From: Brachycybe producta
Taxonomy: Eukaryota > Arthropoda > Diplopoda > Playtdesmida > Andrognathidae
Direction of reading: 5' to 3'
Length of the DNA: 64,000 nt
Assembly: GCA_036925085.1 (NCBI GenBank)
Contig: JAUPFP010000002.1
Span: 9,946,321-10,010,320, forward strand
Shown: positions 24,877 through 36,800 of the stretch, one piece after another
Layout: every line of letters begins with the position of its first letter
Numbering within the stretch: the first letter of the stretch is position 1
Made by a program: the position numbers and the translations under genes
Notes under the pieces: generated by a model
Told to the model about the DNA's origin: nothing
Databases searched by the model: none
Seen by the model: only the letters and a program-made list of their open reading frames with translations

Positions 24877-27800
24877 TTCACCCCGCAAGAAACTCCTGCA
24901 AGTTGTGCAAGAGTTTTATCATATAGACAATTGCAATTTATTCAAGGATACTTAGCAGTGGATCTTGCTGTAAATATTGCCAGTGTGATCGTGCGTTTAC
25001 ACTCGGCAGACTTTATTTGTTGCATTTCTTGCAGAAAAGAGGGCAAGTCCTATTTAATGACATTCAGTGAGGCATTTTAAGGGATTGAATGTTGAAGAAA
25101 TCTAGTCTTCATATTTTTTTGAAATCAGTGCATTTTGCATGCTGCAATTGGACTGTTGTTCTACTACCACAGGCCTTCTTGGCTGCTTGTCGAGTATTTT
25201 TTTTATTTTTCGATCTAAGCTTTACGCTTAGTCTTTACCTCAGCTTTTTAAAAACATCAATTTAAGAATGATTAACAGAACAAATAAGATTATTACCTGT
25301 TGCTTAAGTTCCTGCAGAATTTCTTGAGAATTTTGTAGCTGAACAAGTTCAAGTGTTTGTATTGAAGTACCAGAGATTCCCATTAGTATTGTTTCTCGTA
25401 TCTCGAGCATCTTTACGAATGTCTCGCGAACATTATCGAGTTTGACTTCCATTTCCTGTTTAAAAAACAAACAAACATGAAAATTGAAGTTTTTTTTGTT
25501 GTCATTTTGATTTGAGAAACTGATAGGTTTCAATTCATTACCTCCACCAGGTGAAGTTGTTCGGTCACTGTTAGTTTGGATGTTTCGAGGGATTCGATAT
25601 CCCTCCTCACGGTGACAATAGTCTTTTCGGCTTGAGTGACAGCGTTCTAAGCAAATAAAATTATAAAATGACTACCGTGATCAACATTGCATCAACTGCA
25701 AAATGTGAGTTATACACCTACTTTGTACTGTTGTAATTTGTTTTGTGTTTCATCTGCTGCGCTTTTGACCACTTCTATCCGTTCCTTAATTGTGTCGATG
25801 TTTAACTCGAGTGGTTTGATCAAGTTTAATATTTCGGGTGGTAGCGACTGCAATACATTTAAACTAAGTTCGCCAACAAACTGTTTGAGTTTAGCCACTT
25901 CTTCGTAGAATATCTTTTGAGAGTTATAAAAATATTACAAAAATCAATACAAAAAGCGTAAAAAAGACGAAAATATTAACGAATTTGATTATATATCTTA
26001 GTAATAATAAGTATTTTTTTTAGATTGTCTTAAAAACATGTTTAAAATAAGTTTAACCTTGTATTGTTCGTATCGTGTTTCGATTGTTGTCGTATATTCG
26101 ATGACACTGATTCGAGTCTCGATGGTTTCGATCCATTCCGTGATTATTCGTACTATAGAGATTGTATTCTCTATGATGATCTCTGGTTCGTTATGGCTTT
26201 CGATGACCATTTTGAAGCCAAGTAAGTGATCTTGTAATGTTGCTATTTCGAGTTCGAGTAATTCCATTGACGGTGTTGGCACGGTACTTCCAGCATGTAC
26301 CGTAGTAAACGTGAGAAGCTAATTATTAGAGAAACATAGGTTAATAAGTTCACAAATGTGTGTTAAGTGAAGGGTAAGTATCTGACTCACCTGTGGTCTG
26401 AGGATGTCTTGTCCGTAACTTCCACGATGTTGAAGGCGTTTCATTAGACTATCAACTTGCGGTTGTAGTCGAACAGGAATAAACAGATTGGCATCATCTA
26501 CTTCTTGTAGTGGAGCAGTGGTTGTCTGTTGGATTTCATCGGATGGAACATCAGCCTTGGATGGTAAGTTTTCTGATCCAACAGGAACAGTAACCGAAGT
26601 AGAACTTGAGCCTTCTACGTGAATGGTTTCAGTTGCTAAAGATAACTCTTGTGCTGACTGAATGGGTGCAAATTGTTGTGCATTGACTACTTCTGGTGTG
26701 AGATGTGCATTTTCTAATGAAAGTTCTTGATGAGGTCGGATAAAGTCCGAGACATTTTCTTCAGTTGGTGCTTGAATCATGGAGAATTCATCGTGAACAG
26801 GCTTCTTTGAGGATGGTGGAACCCACATCTCTTTTGAAGTAGCATCACCTTCAACAACAACTGTGCTGTCAATCTGAACCATTTCCAATTTGTCAGTAAG
26901 GTTATCTTTACACTCTTCCGTTATTTGCTTCTCGTTTGAATCTATAGAGTCAGCAATTTCTTCCATTTCACTTGGAAGCTGTTTCGACAAATCCGTTTCT
27001 TTGTTAGATCTATGAATTTGGGCCTCAACGTGGGATTTGTCTTCTTGCATCGTTGGTTTTATATTCTCAAAAGTAGGTTCCTTTTCTGATACGTCGATGA
27101 CATCCTCAAGTTTTGTAGTTGTGACATTTCCGTCATTTCCTTCAACTTTTTCTGGCTTGTTTTCAGGTGTAATTTCTGCTTCCTGAGATTCGATCACTTG
27201 TGTTGCATATTCTTCAGGTTTTAGCTCACTGGTTCTTCTATTGTTTGAAAGATCTTCAGTGGCACTGTTGTATCCTTCAAGTAATCGTGGCTCTGCCTGT
27301 TTAGTTTTCCTTTTGCCACGTTTTGCTTTCGTACTTTCAGATGAACTAACTAGTAGCAGTAATTCTTGGTCACTGACTACAGTTTGGTCTTCTTCGTAAC
27401 ATAGTAACGGTTTAAGTTTTTCTTCTTCTTGTTTGTCAAGCGGAGCATGTTGATTCTGCCTGTTATCCTTTCCTTTCTTCGGCTTCTTTTTCTCATTTCG
27501 CGATACTTCCACAGTCCCACTTTCGTGAACCATCACCTCATGTAAATTAGCTTCGATATCCTGCGGCTCGTGGTCTTTCTTTTCTATCTTTTCTCGCTTT
27601 TTCGTCTTCTTTTTGTCTGTTATGGGTTCTGGGTGTGTGTCTTCAAAAACATCTTTTGACGGTGCCACTTCAGTAACTTTTGTCACAACTTCAGAATAGT
27701 CTTGATTTTGTTCTTCGGGTATTTTCTTATCCACTTCCATTGAAACATCAATACGTATTTCCGCTGTTTCTGTGACAACTTGTGAAATAACTGTTGGTTT

Positions 27801-30800
27801 TGTATGAATTTCTTCTGAGATATCATCGACACTCTTTTCTGGTGAAATGTCAACAATAACTTCTTCACCCTCTGATGGAACTTTTTCTGCTAAAGGCATT
27901 TCTGGTATCACGTCTTCTTTGAAATGAAGCTCTGATGTATCTTCAGGTGTCACTGTATATGGTGGTAGCATGTTTTTGCTAGAAGTAGCAATTCGTTCTT
28001 CCAATTGTGGTAAACTGTCTAATGGTTTTGGAACAGTGATTTCGGCTTGGTGAACTGGTGTTTCATGAAGTGTTTCCTCGTGGACTTCAGAAACCTGGAC
28101 AGAAGACTGTCTAATGGATGCATCTGATACAGATTGTTCACTTTGAACAGTAAGGACCTCTACTTCCTCTTGTTTTTGCACATCTGAGATGACATCATGG
28201 TCATTTTTGGAATATTTCTTCACATTTTCTTGTTTCTTCTTCTGTTTCTTATCTCGTCTTTTCTGTTTATCTTTTGTGTCAGATAAAATGCCTCCAAAAT
28301 TGCCTGAAATACCTTCAGGTTCATTTACTTCTAGAGAAGTCTCTTCTTGTGGAAGTATCTGAACTTCTTCAATAACTATGTCTGATGGTAAAGGTTTGAC
28401 AGTTTCTTCCGGTGTCATTAATTGTTGTTGATCAATTGCCTCATTGATCGTATCTTTAAAAGTTACGATTTCTTCAGCGTAAACTTCCGGTTCGTCATGA
28501 TGTGGTGAAGTTACTGATGGAATTTCCTCAGAAACTTCGCAAACTTCCACTGATTCCATCGTATGAGGTTCGCATGGAACTTGCATTTCAAGAATTTCAC
28601 GAACTGGGCTCACTGATTGTGCAATTTGAATGGCATCTGGTGTTTCGTAACTTACTTCGGCTTTCTTCTTTCTGTCTTTCTTTGGCTTTTTCGATCTGTT
28701 TTCTTTAATTGTTGATACTGTTGTTGTTTCTGACAATTCATCTGCAACAGGTAGTGTTTCTTCCAATGTCACCTGAGCTTCTTGTGATTCGGTAACACAG
28801 GTTGGAGTTGTCACAGTATCTGTGATCTCTTCATTAGATACTGAAAGTCGTTGTTCTTGTGTTTTGTTATGAAGTTCCTTCAGATTTGTTTCTTCTTGTT
28901 GAATTAGTGGTGACTTAGCTGTGGTCGTTGATACAGTGTCATCATGGGCTGCAATAACATTCTCGGTTGTTGCATCCAATGGCTCAGATTTGGAGATTTG
29001 AACTTCACTGAGCTCAAGTTTTGGTTCTGGCTCAAGTACACCTTTACGTTTATTTTTCTTTGATGCTTTTTTCGGTTTCTTTTCAGTGTACTGTTTCATC
29101 TCGGGTTTCTCTGGTTCGTCAACACTTGATTCAGTTGTCACGTTGTCTGAGGTGGTTGTTTCAAAAATCGAAATTTGTTCAAGTGACTCGGTCTCCTTAT
29201 CCTTCAAAACAGTGACATCCGTTTGCTGATTTGTAATTTTCGATTGTTGAGGGATTGGTTCTGCATATGAAATATCTTCTAAATGTTGTTGTTCAGCTGA
29301 AATTTCAGCGACATTTTGTGGTTTATCTTTGCTGTCTTTTTTCTTTTGCTTTCTCTGCTTCTTTTTAAATGAAGAATCATCTTGGTTTTCCACTTGTGGC
29401 TCGCTGTCCAGTGGTTTTTCCACTTTTGGCTCGTCGATGTCCAGTGGTTGTCCTACCCGTGGTTCTCCCACTCGCGGCTCGTCGATGTCCAGTGGTTTCA
29501 CCACTCGTGACTCGCTGTCCAGTGGTTTTTCCACTCGCGGCTCGCTGTCCAGTGGTCTCACCACTTGTGGCTCGCTGTCCAGTGGTCTCACCACTTGTGG
29601 CTCGCTGTCCAGTGGTCGCACCACTTGTGGCTCGCTGTCCAGTGGTCGCACCACTTGTGGCTCGCTGTCCCGTGGTCGCACCACTTGTGGCTCGCTGTCC
29701 CGTGGTCGCACCACTTGTGGCTCGCTGTCCAGTGATCTCACCACTTGTGGCTCGCTGTCCAGTGGTTTCACCACTTGTGGCTCGCTGTCCAGTGGTCTCA
29801 CCACTTGTGGCTCGCTGTCCAGTGGTCTCACCACTTGTGGCTCGCCGTCCAGTGGTCTCACCACTTGTGGCTCGCCGTCCAGTGGTCTCACCACTTGTGG
29901 CTCGCCGTCCAGTGGTCTCACCACTTGTGGCTCGCCGTCCAGTGGTCGCACCACTTGTGGCTCGCCGTCCAGTGGTCGCACCACTTGTGGCTCGCCGTCC
30001 AGTGGTCGCACCACTTGTGGCTCGCCGTCCAGTGGTCGCACCACTTGTGGCTCGCCGTCCAGTGGTCGCACCACTTGTGGCTCGCCGTCCTGTGGTCTCA
30101 CCACTGGTGGCTCACTGTCCAGTGGTCTCTGCACTTGTGGCTTTCTGTCCAGTGCTTTTTCCACTTGTGGCTGACTGTATAGTGGTTTTTCCATTTGTGG
30201 CTCGTCGATGTCCAGTGGTTTTTCCATTTGTGACTCGTCGATGTCCAGTGGTTTTCCCACTCGTGGCTCGTCGATGTCCAGTGGTTTCACCACTCGTGGC
30301 TCGTCGATGTCCAGTGGTTTCACCACTCGTGGCTCGTCGATGTCAAGTGGTTTCACCACTCGTGGCTCGTCGATGTCAAGTGGTTTCACCACTCGTGGCT
30401 CGTCGATGTCAAGTGGTTTCACCACTCGTGACTCGTCGATGTCAAGTGGTTTTTCCACTCGCGGCTCGCTGTCCAGTGGTTTCACTACTCGCGACTCGCT
30501 GTCCAGTGGTTTCACTACTCGCGACTCGCTGTCCAGTGTTTTCACCACTTGTGGCTCGCTGTCCAGTGGTCTCACCACTTGTGGCTCGCTGTCCAGTGGT
30601 CTCACCACTTGCGGCTCGTCGATGTCCAGTGGTTTCACCACTCGCGGCTCGTCGATGTCCAGTGGTTTCACCACTCGCGGCTCGTCGATGTCCAGTGGTT
30701 TCACCACTCGCGGCTCGTCGATGTCCAGTGGTTTCACCACTCGTGGCTCGTCGATGTCCAGTGGTTTCACCACTCGTGGCTCGTCGATGTCCAGTGGTTT

Positions 30801-33800
30801 TTCCACTCGCGGCTCGCTGTCCAGTGGTTTCACTACCCGCGACTCGCTGTCCAGTGGTTTCACTACCCGCGACTCGCTGTCCAGTGGTTTCACCACTTGT
30901 GGCTCGCTGTCCAGTGGTCTCACCACTTGTGGCTCGCTGTCCAGTGGTCTCACCACTTGTGACTCGTCTATATCCAGTGGTTTCATCACTCGCGGCTCGT
31001 CGATGTCCAGTGGTCTCACCACTCGCGGCTCGTCGATGTCCAGTGGTTTCACCACTCGCGACTCGTCGATGTCCAGTGGTTTCACCACTCGCGACTCGTC
31101 GATGTCCAGTGGTTTCACCACTCGCGACTCGTCGATGTCCAGTGGTTTCACCACTCGCGGCTCGTCGATGTCCAGTGGTTTCACCACTCGCGGCTCGTCG
31201 ATGTCCAGTGGTCTCACCACTCGCGGCTCGTCGATGTCCAGTGGTCTCACCACTCGCGGCTCGTCGATGTCCAGTGGTCTCACCACTCGCGGCTCGTCGA
31301 TGTCCAGTGGTCTCACCACTCGCGGCTCGTCGATGTCCAGTGGTCTCACCACTCGCGGCTCGTCGATGTCCAGTGGTCTCACCACTCGCGGCTCGTCGAT
31401 GTCCAGTGGTCTCACCACTCGCGGCTCGTCGATGTCCAGTGGTCTCACCACTCGCGGCTCGTCGATGTCCAGTGGTCTCACCACTCGCGGCTCGTCGATG
31501 TCCAGTGGTCTCACCACTCGCGGCTCGTCGATGTCCAGTGGTCTCACCACTCGCGGCTCGTCGATGTCCAGTGGTCTCACCACTCGCGGCTCGTCGATGT
31601 CCAGTGGTCTCACCACTCGCGGCTCGTCGATGTCCAGTGGTCTCACCACTCGCGGCTCGTCGGTGTCCAGTGGTCTCACCACTCGCGGCTCGTCGGTGTC
31701 CAGTGGTCTCACCACTCGCGGCTCGTCGGTGTCCAGTGGTCTCACCACTCGCGGCTCGTCGGTGTCCAGTGGTCTCACCACTCGCGGCTCGTCGATGTCC
31801 AGTGGTCTCACCACTCGCGGCTCGTCGATGTCCAGTGGTCTCACCACTCGCGGCTCGTCGATGTCCAGTGGTCTCACCACTCGCGGCTCGTCGATGTCCA
31901 GTGGTCTCACCACTCGCGGCTCGTCGATGTCCAGTGGTCTCACCACTCGCGGCTCGTCGATGTCCAGTGGTCTCACCACTTGTGGCTCGCTGTCCAGTGG
32001 TCTCACCACTTGTGGTTCGCTTTCCAGTGGTCTCACCACTTGTGGTTCGCTGTCCAGTGGTCTCACCACTTGTGGTTCGCTGTCTAGTGCTTTTTCCATT
32101 TGTGGCTCGCTGTCCAGTGCTTTTTCCATTTGTGGCTCGCTGTCCAGTGCTTTTTCCACTTGTGGCTGGCTTTCCAGTGCATTTTCCATTCGCGGCTTGT
32201 CGATGTCCAGTGCTTTTTCCATTCGCGGCTCGTCGATGTCCAGTGCTTTTTCCACTCGCGGGTTTTCGATGTCCAGTGCTTTTTCCACTCGCGGGTTTTC
32301 GATGTCCAGTGCTTTTTCCACTCGCGGCTCGTCGATGTCCAGTGCTTTTTCCACTCGCGGCTCACTGTCCAGTTGTTTCAATATGTCAGTTAGACCAAGA
32401 TCGTGTGAAGTTATAGGCAGAATGGTCTCAGTTATTGAAACTTCGGATTCAAAGTCGAGGATGTTTGTATCCGATGGCAGGAAAGAATCCGAGACAGGTT
32501 TTGGTGTAGTTTCTGATATATCCGTAGACTGTTGGCTATCACGTGTTCGATCTTGATCATATTTTAATACCTTTCTTTTTGCTTCTTTCTTTTTCTTCTG
32601 TTTTTTATCGCCTGTTTTCGATTTTTCCTTTATGTCTGACAAAATAACACCATGTTCAATAGGTTCTTCTATAGAACTGTCTATGATGACTTCCACTTGT
32701 GGCTTGCTGTCCTGTTGATTCAATGTATAAGTTGTTAGCTCAAGATCAGGTGAAGTTATAGGGAGAATGTTCTCAGGTGTCGAAACTTCAGAATCAAAGA
32801 CAGGGGTTTGTCTATCTGAAGGCTCAAAAGATTCCAAGACTGGTTTTGATACAATGTTTGGTATATCCACAAACTGTTGGTCATCAAGTGTTCGTTCTTG
32901 GTCTTCTTTTGATACCTTTCGCTTTGCTTCTTTATTTTTCTTCTGTTTTTTATCACCTGTTTTGGATTTTTTCATGTCTGGCAAAGTAACATGATGGTCA
33001 ATAGATTCTTCTATTGTACTCTCTGCGATGACTTCAGGCACACTTATTGGAGTCATTTCTTCAAGTGTAAGTTCTTGAACAGATACAATGACTATTGGCT
33101 CGCTGACCATATCTTGGCAAGTTACAACCTCATCTTTATGATCTATTGATGAAATTTCTTCAGAATGTTTGGTAATTTCACCTATTAGTTCTACTGCAGG
33201 AGTTTCATGTGGTTCTCTGTGCACAATATAAGACACTGTTATTTCATCAGGACTCGGAAGTTGTTTTTCTATTTGTGGTTCGATGTCCAGTTGTTTGAAC
33301 GTACTGGTTGTTAGACCAAGATCATGCGAAGTTGTAGGCAGAATGTTCTCAGGTGTTGAAACTTCCGAACCAGGTTTTTGTGAAATTTCTGATATAGCCA
33401 CTGACCGTTGGTCATCCAATGTTTGTTCTTGGTCATGTTTTGATACTTTGCTCTTTGCTTCTTTCTTTTTCTTCTGTTTTTTATCGCCTGTTTTGGATTT
33501 TTTCTTTATGTCCGGCGAAGTAATACCATGGTCAATAGGTTCTTCTATTGAACTGCTTGTGATGGCTTCAGTTGCACCAATTAGAGTCGTTTCTTCAAGT
33601 GGAAGTTCTTGAATAGGTTCAATGACTATTGGCTCGCTGTCCAGTTGTTTCAACGTATAAGTTGCTAGCCCAAGATCGTGTGAAGTCAGAGGGAGAATAT
33701 TCTCAGGTGTCGAAATTTCAGAATCAAAGACAGACGTTTGTCTATCTGAAGGCTCAAAAGATTCCAAACCAGGTTTTTGTGTAATTTCAGATATATCCAC

Positions 33801-36800
33801 TGGCTGTTGGTCATCCAGTGTTTGTTCTTGGTCATCTTTTGATACCTTTCGCTTTGCTTCTTTATTTTTCTTCTGTTTTTTATCGCCTGTTTTGGGTTTT
33901 TTCTTTATGTCTGGCAAAGTTACATCATGGTCAGTAGGTTCTTCTATTGAACTGCCTATGATAACTTCCACTTGTAGACCAAGATCGTGTGAAGTTATAG
34001 GGAGAATGTTCTCAGGTGTCGAAATTTCAGAATCAAAGACAGACGTTTGTCTATCCGAAGGCTCAAAAGATTCCAAGACTGGTTTTGGTACAATGTTTGG
34101 TATATCCACAGACTGTTGGTCATCAATTGTTTCTTCTTGGTCATCTTTTGATACCTTTCTCTTTGCTTCTTTATTTTTCTTCTGTTGTTTATCTCCTGTT
34201 TTGGATTTATCGTTTGTTACTCGCAAAGTAACACCATTGTCATTGTCTGTGGTAACTTCAGATACACTAATTGGAGTGGTATCTTCTAGTGTTTCTTGAA
34301 CAGTTTCAGTTCTGTTTTCATTGATTGTTGACTTTGTTATTGCCTCGCACAACACATCCTCAGCAATATGAGCTTCTTTCAAAAGTACTTTAGTTTCCTG
34401 TTGCTCAGTTTCATCTGGGATCTCTTGAGGAAACTTTGAATGTTGATGCCCTTGTTGCTCGTGCTTAAGTTCCACCAAAACTGTGATTTCATCTTGTTGA
34501 ATTGATGTTGACTTACTTGGAGTCGTTGGTAAAATGTCCTCGACGATTTCAGGAACATTCTTAGCTGAGTATTCAGTTGATGGCTTCGAATCAGAAATTT
34601 GAATGACACTCATTTCTGGTTCTGGTTCTTTCTCAATCGAGGTGTAATCGAGATCACCTTTGGATTTGTGTTTCTTGCCTTTTTTCTTCGACTTTTCTGT
34701 AGATTGTTTTGCGACGGGTTTTTCTGATTGTTCCTCTGTGGATTTAGTTTGCATATGCTGGACTTTTTCCACGTCTTCCGAGGTATTTGCATCAGAAATT
34801 AAAATTTGTTCCCGTGACTTGGTCTCTTCGTCCTTCAAAACAGTGATATCCACTTGCTGATTTAGAATTTCAGACTGTTGATGTTGTTCACACGGAATTT
34901 CAACATCATCATGTTGTGGTTGATGTTTGCTGTCTTTCTTCTTTTGCTTCTTGTGTTTTGATGAACGTTCTTCAGTAATTACATTCTCTGCTGAAGTACT
35001 GTATTCCGAAGGCATTCTTAAGACATAAGGTGGAACTAATTCTTCAGGTGTTGTGATCTGAATGTCATCTTGCACGCTGTCAGATACGTTGAGCTCGTCG
35101 ACATTTTCCTGTTGTTGCAATGTAGTGATTTCTTCTTGGGATGTTGTTGTTGAACTAAGATCAAGTTCAATTACTAACGGAACACACTCAATGTTTTTGG
35201 AAAGGTAGACAGTAGTCTGCGTTACAGATTTATCCAACGGCAATGGCAACGCCATGTCAGGTTGTGCTGGAATTTCTGGTCTATCGACAGACTGTTGACT
35301 TTGACTAGCATGCAGTTCTTTCAATTTATCTGAGATTCCAAAATCGTCATCTTTTGGCCTCCTTTTCTTTGCTTCTTTCTTCTTTTGTTTGGATTTTACC
35401 TTTGTCTTGGGCAAAGTTACCACATGCTCAAAGGGTTCTTTGGAACTGTCTGCAAGGATTTCAAGTACAGTAATCGGAGATGCATTTGTGTCAGTGACAA
35501 TTGGTTGTTCTGGAATTTCTGGTGTATCTACAGACTGTTGACTTTGATTAGCATGCAGTTCTTCCAGTTTATCTGAGATTCCAAAATCGTCATCTTTTGG
35601 TATCCTTTTCTTTGCTTCTTTCTTTTTCTGTTTGGATTTTACCTTTGTCTCAGGCAAAGTTACCACATGCTCAAAGGATTCTTTGTAACTGTCGGCAGGG
35701 ATTTCCATTACACTAATTGGAATTGCAGTTGTCTCAATGACAATTGTTGACTGTAAAGAATCAGAAGGTTCTTCTTGTATCATTAATTGTTGTTGTTCTA
35801 CTGGCTCATTGTCCACACCTCCAGAAGCTATAATGTCCTCTCGATAATCTCCATGTTGGATGTCAGAAATTATTGGTGGAATTTCTTCAAAATCTTTAGA
35901 AATTTCTTCTATTGTTTCATTCAACAAAGTTTCATTCGGACCGGAAATACTTGTTTCAAGTGTGTCTTCATTTTGGGTTTGTTGAACGATGTCGGGCGTT
36001 TCGTAAAATGTTTCGGATTTCTTTTTTCTGCCTTTTGTTCTTTGCTTTTTCTGCTTGTTTTCATCGGGTGTTGGCTCTGATTTTTCTCGAGGCAAAACAT
36101 CATCAGTAATAAGATTTTCTTCCAAATACACTTCAGATTCCTGTGCTTCATTAACACCAGTTGAAGTTGGGATTTTTTCTTGAAACATGGAAGAATCTTT
36201 TATTTGTTCATTGCTGTCCAAAACTATGATCTTATCTTGGTCAACTAATGATGACTTAACTGGAATTACTGACTCTTTGTCCTCAAGAGTTTCACAAACA
36301 TTCTTATCAGTTCCATCTGATGGCTCAGTTTTGGAGATTTCAATTTCACTGAGTTCTAATTTTGGTTCTTGCTCGATCCCGGTATTATCAAGTTCTCCGT
36401 TGGATTTCTTTTTCTTAGCTGCTGCTTTCTTTTTCTTTCCATCATCATCTTTATTTTCGATATTAGATGTAATTGTTATTATCTGCACTTCTTCTGTCAC
36501 AATGCCTGATAATGACACGTTTGCTTCTGGAGTCGGAAGTTGTTCAAGGGTCTCAGTTTCAGCATCTTTAGAAACCATGATATTCATTTGTTGTTCTGTA
36601 ATTTCCGATTGTTCAGAGAGTGGTATGAAATTTATGCTTTGTGGATATTGTTCACTTGGAATTACATTTGAAGTTTCAGCAAGATTTGGTGGTTTATCTT
36701 CGCTCATTTTCGACTTGGCCAGTGACTGTTCGTTATCTATGACATTGAAATCTGGTTCTTCCTCTTTGGATCTCTTTTTCTTAGTTTTCTTTGATTTCTT

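Noticed and set aside
24829..25080. 83-codon frame over the poly-G run
   Set aside because: Begins in A-rich intron sequence and depends on the length of an unstable G homopolymer. No family match.
29385..32375. Regular short repeats resembling a CRISPR array
   Set aside because: Units are contiguous with no unique spacers, are coding on the minus strand, and lie in a eukaryotic exon.
29369..32416. Long plus-strand open frames (1,015, 782, 281 codons) across the repeat array
   Set aside because: They mirror the minus-strand coding repeat. They exist only because 30- and 33-bp units preserve all frames, and they have no splice or start context.
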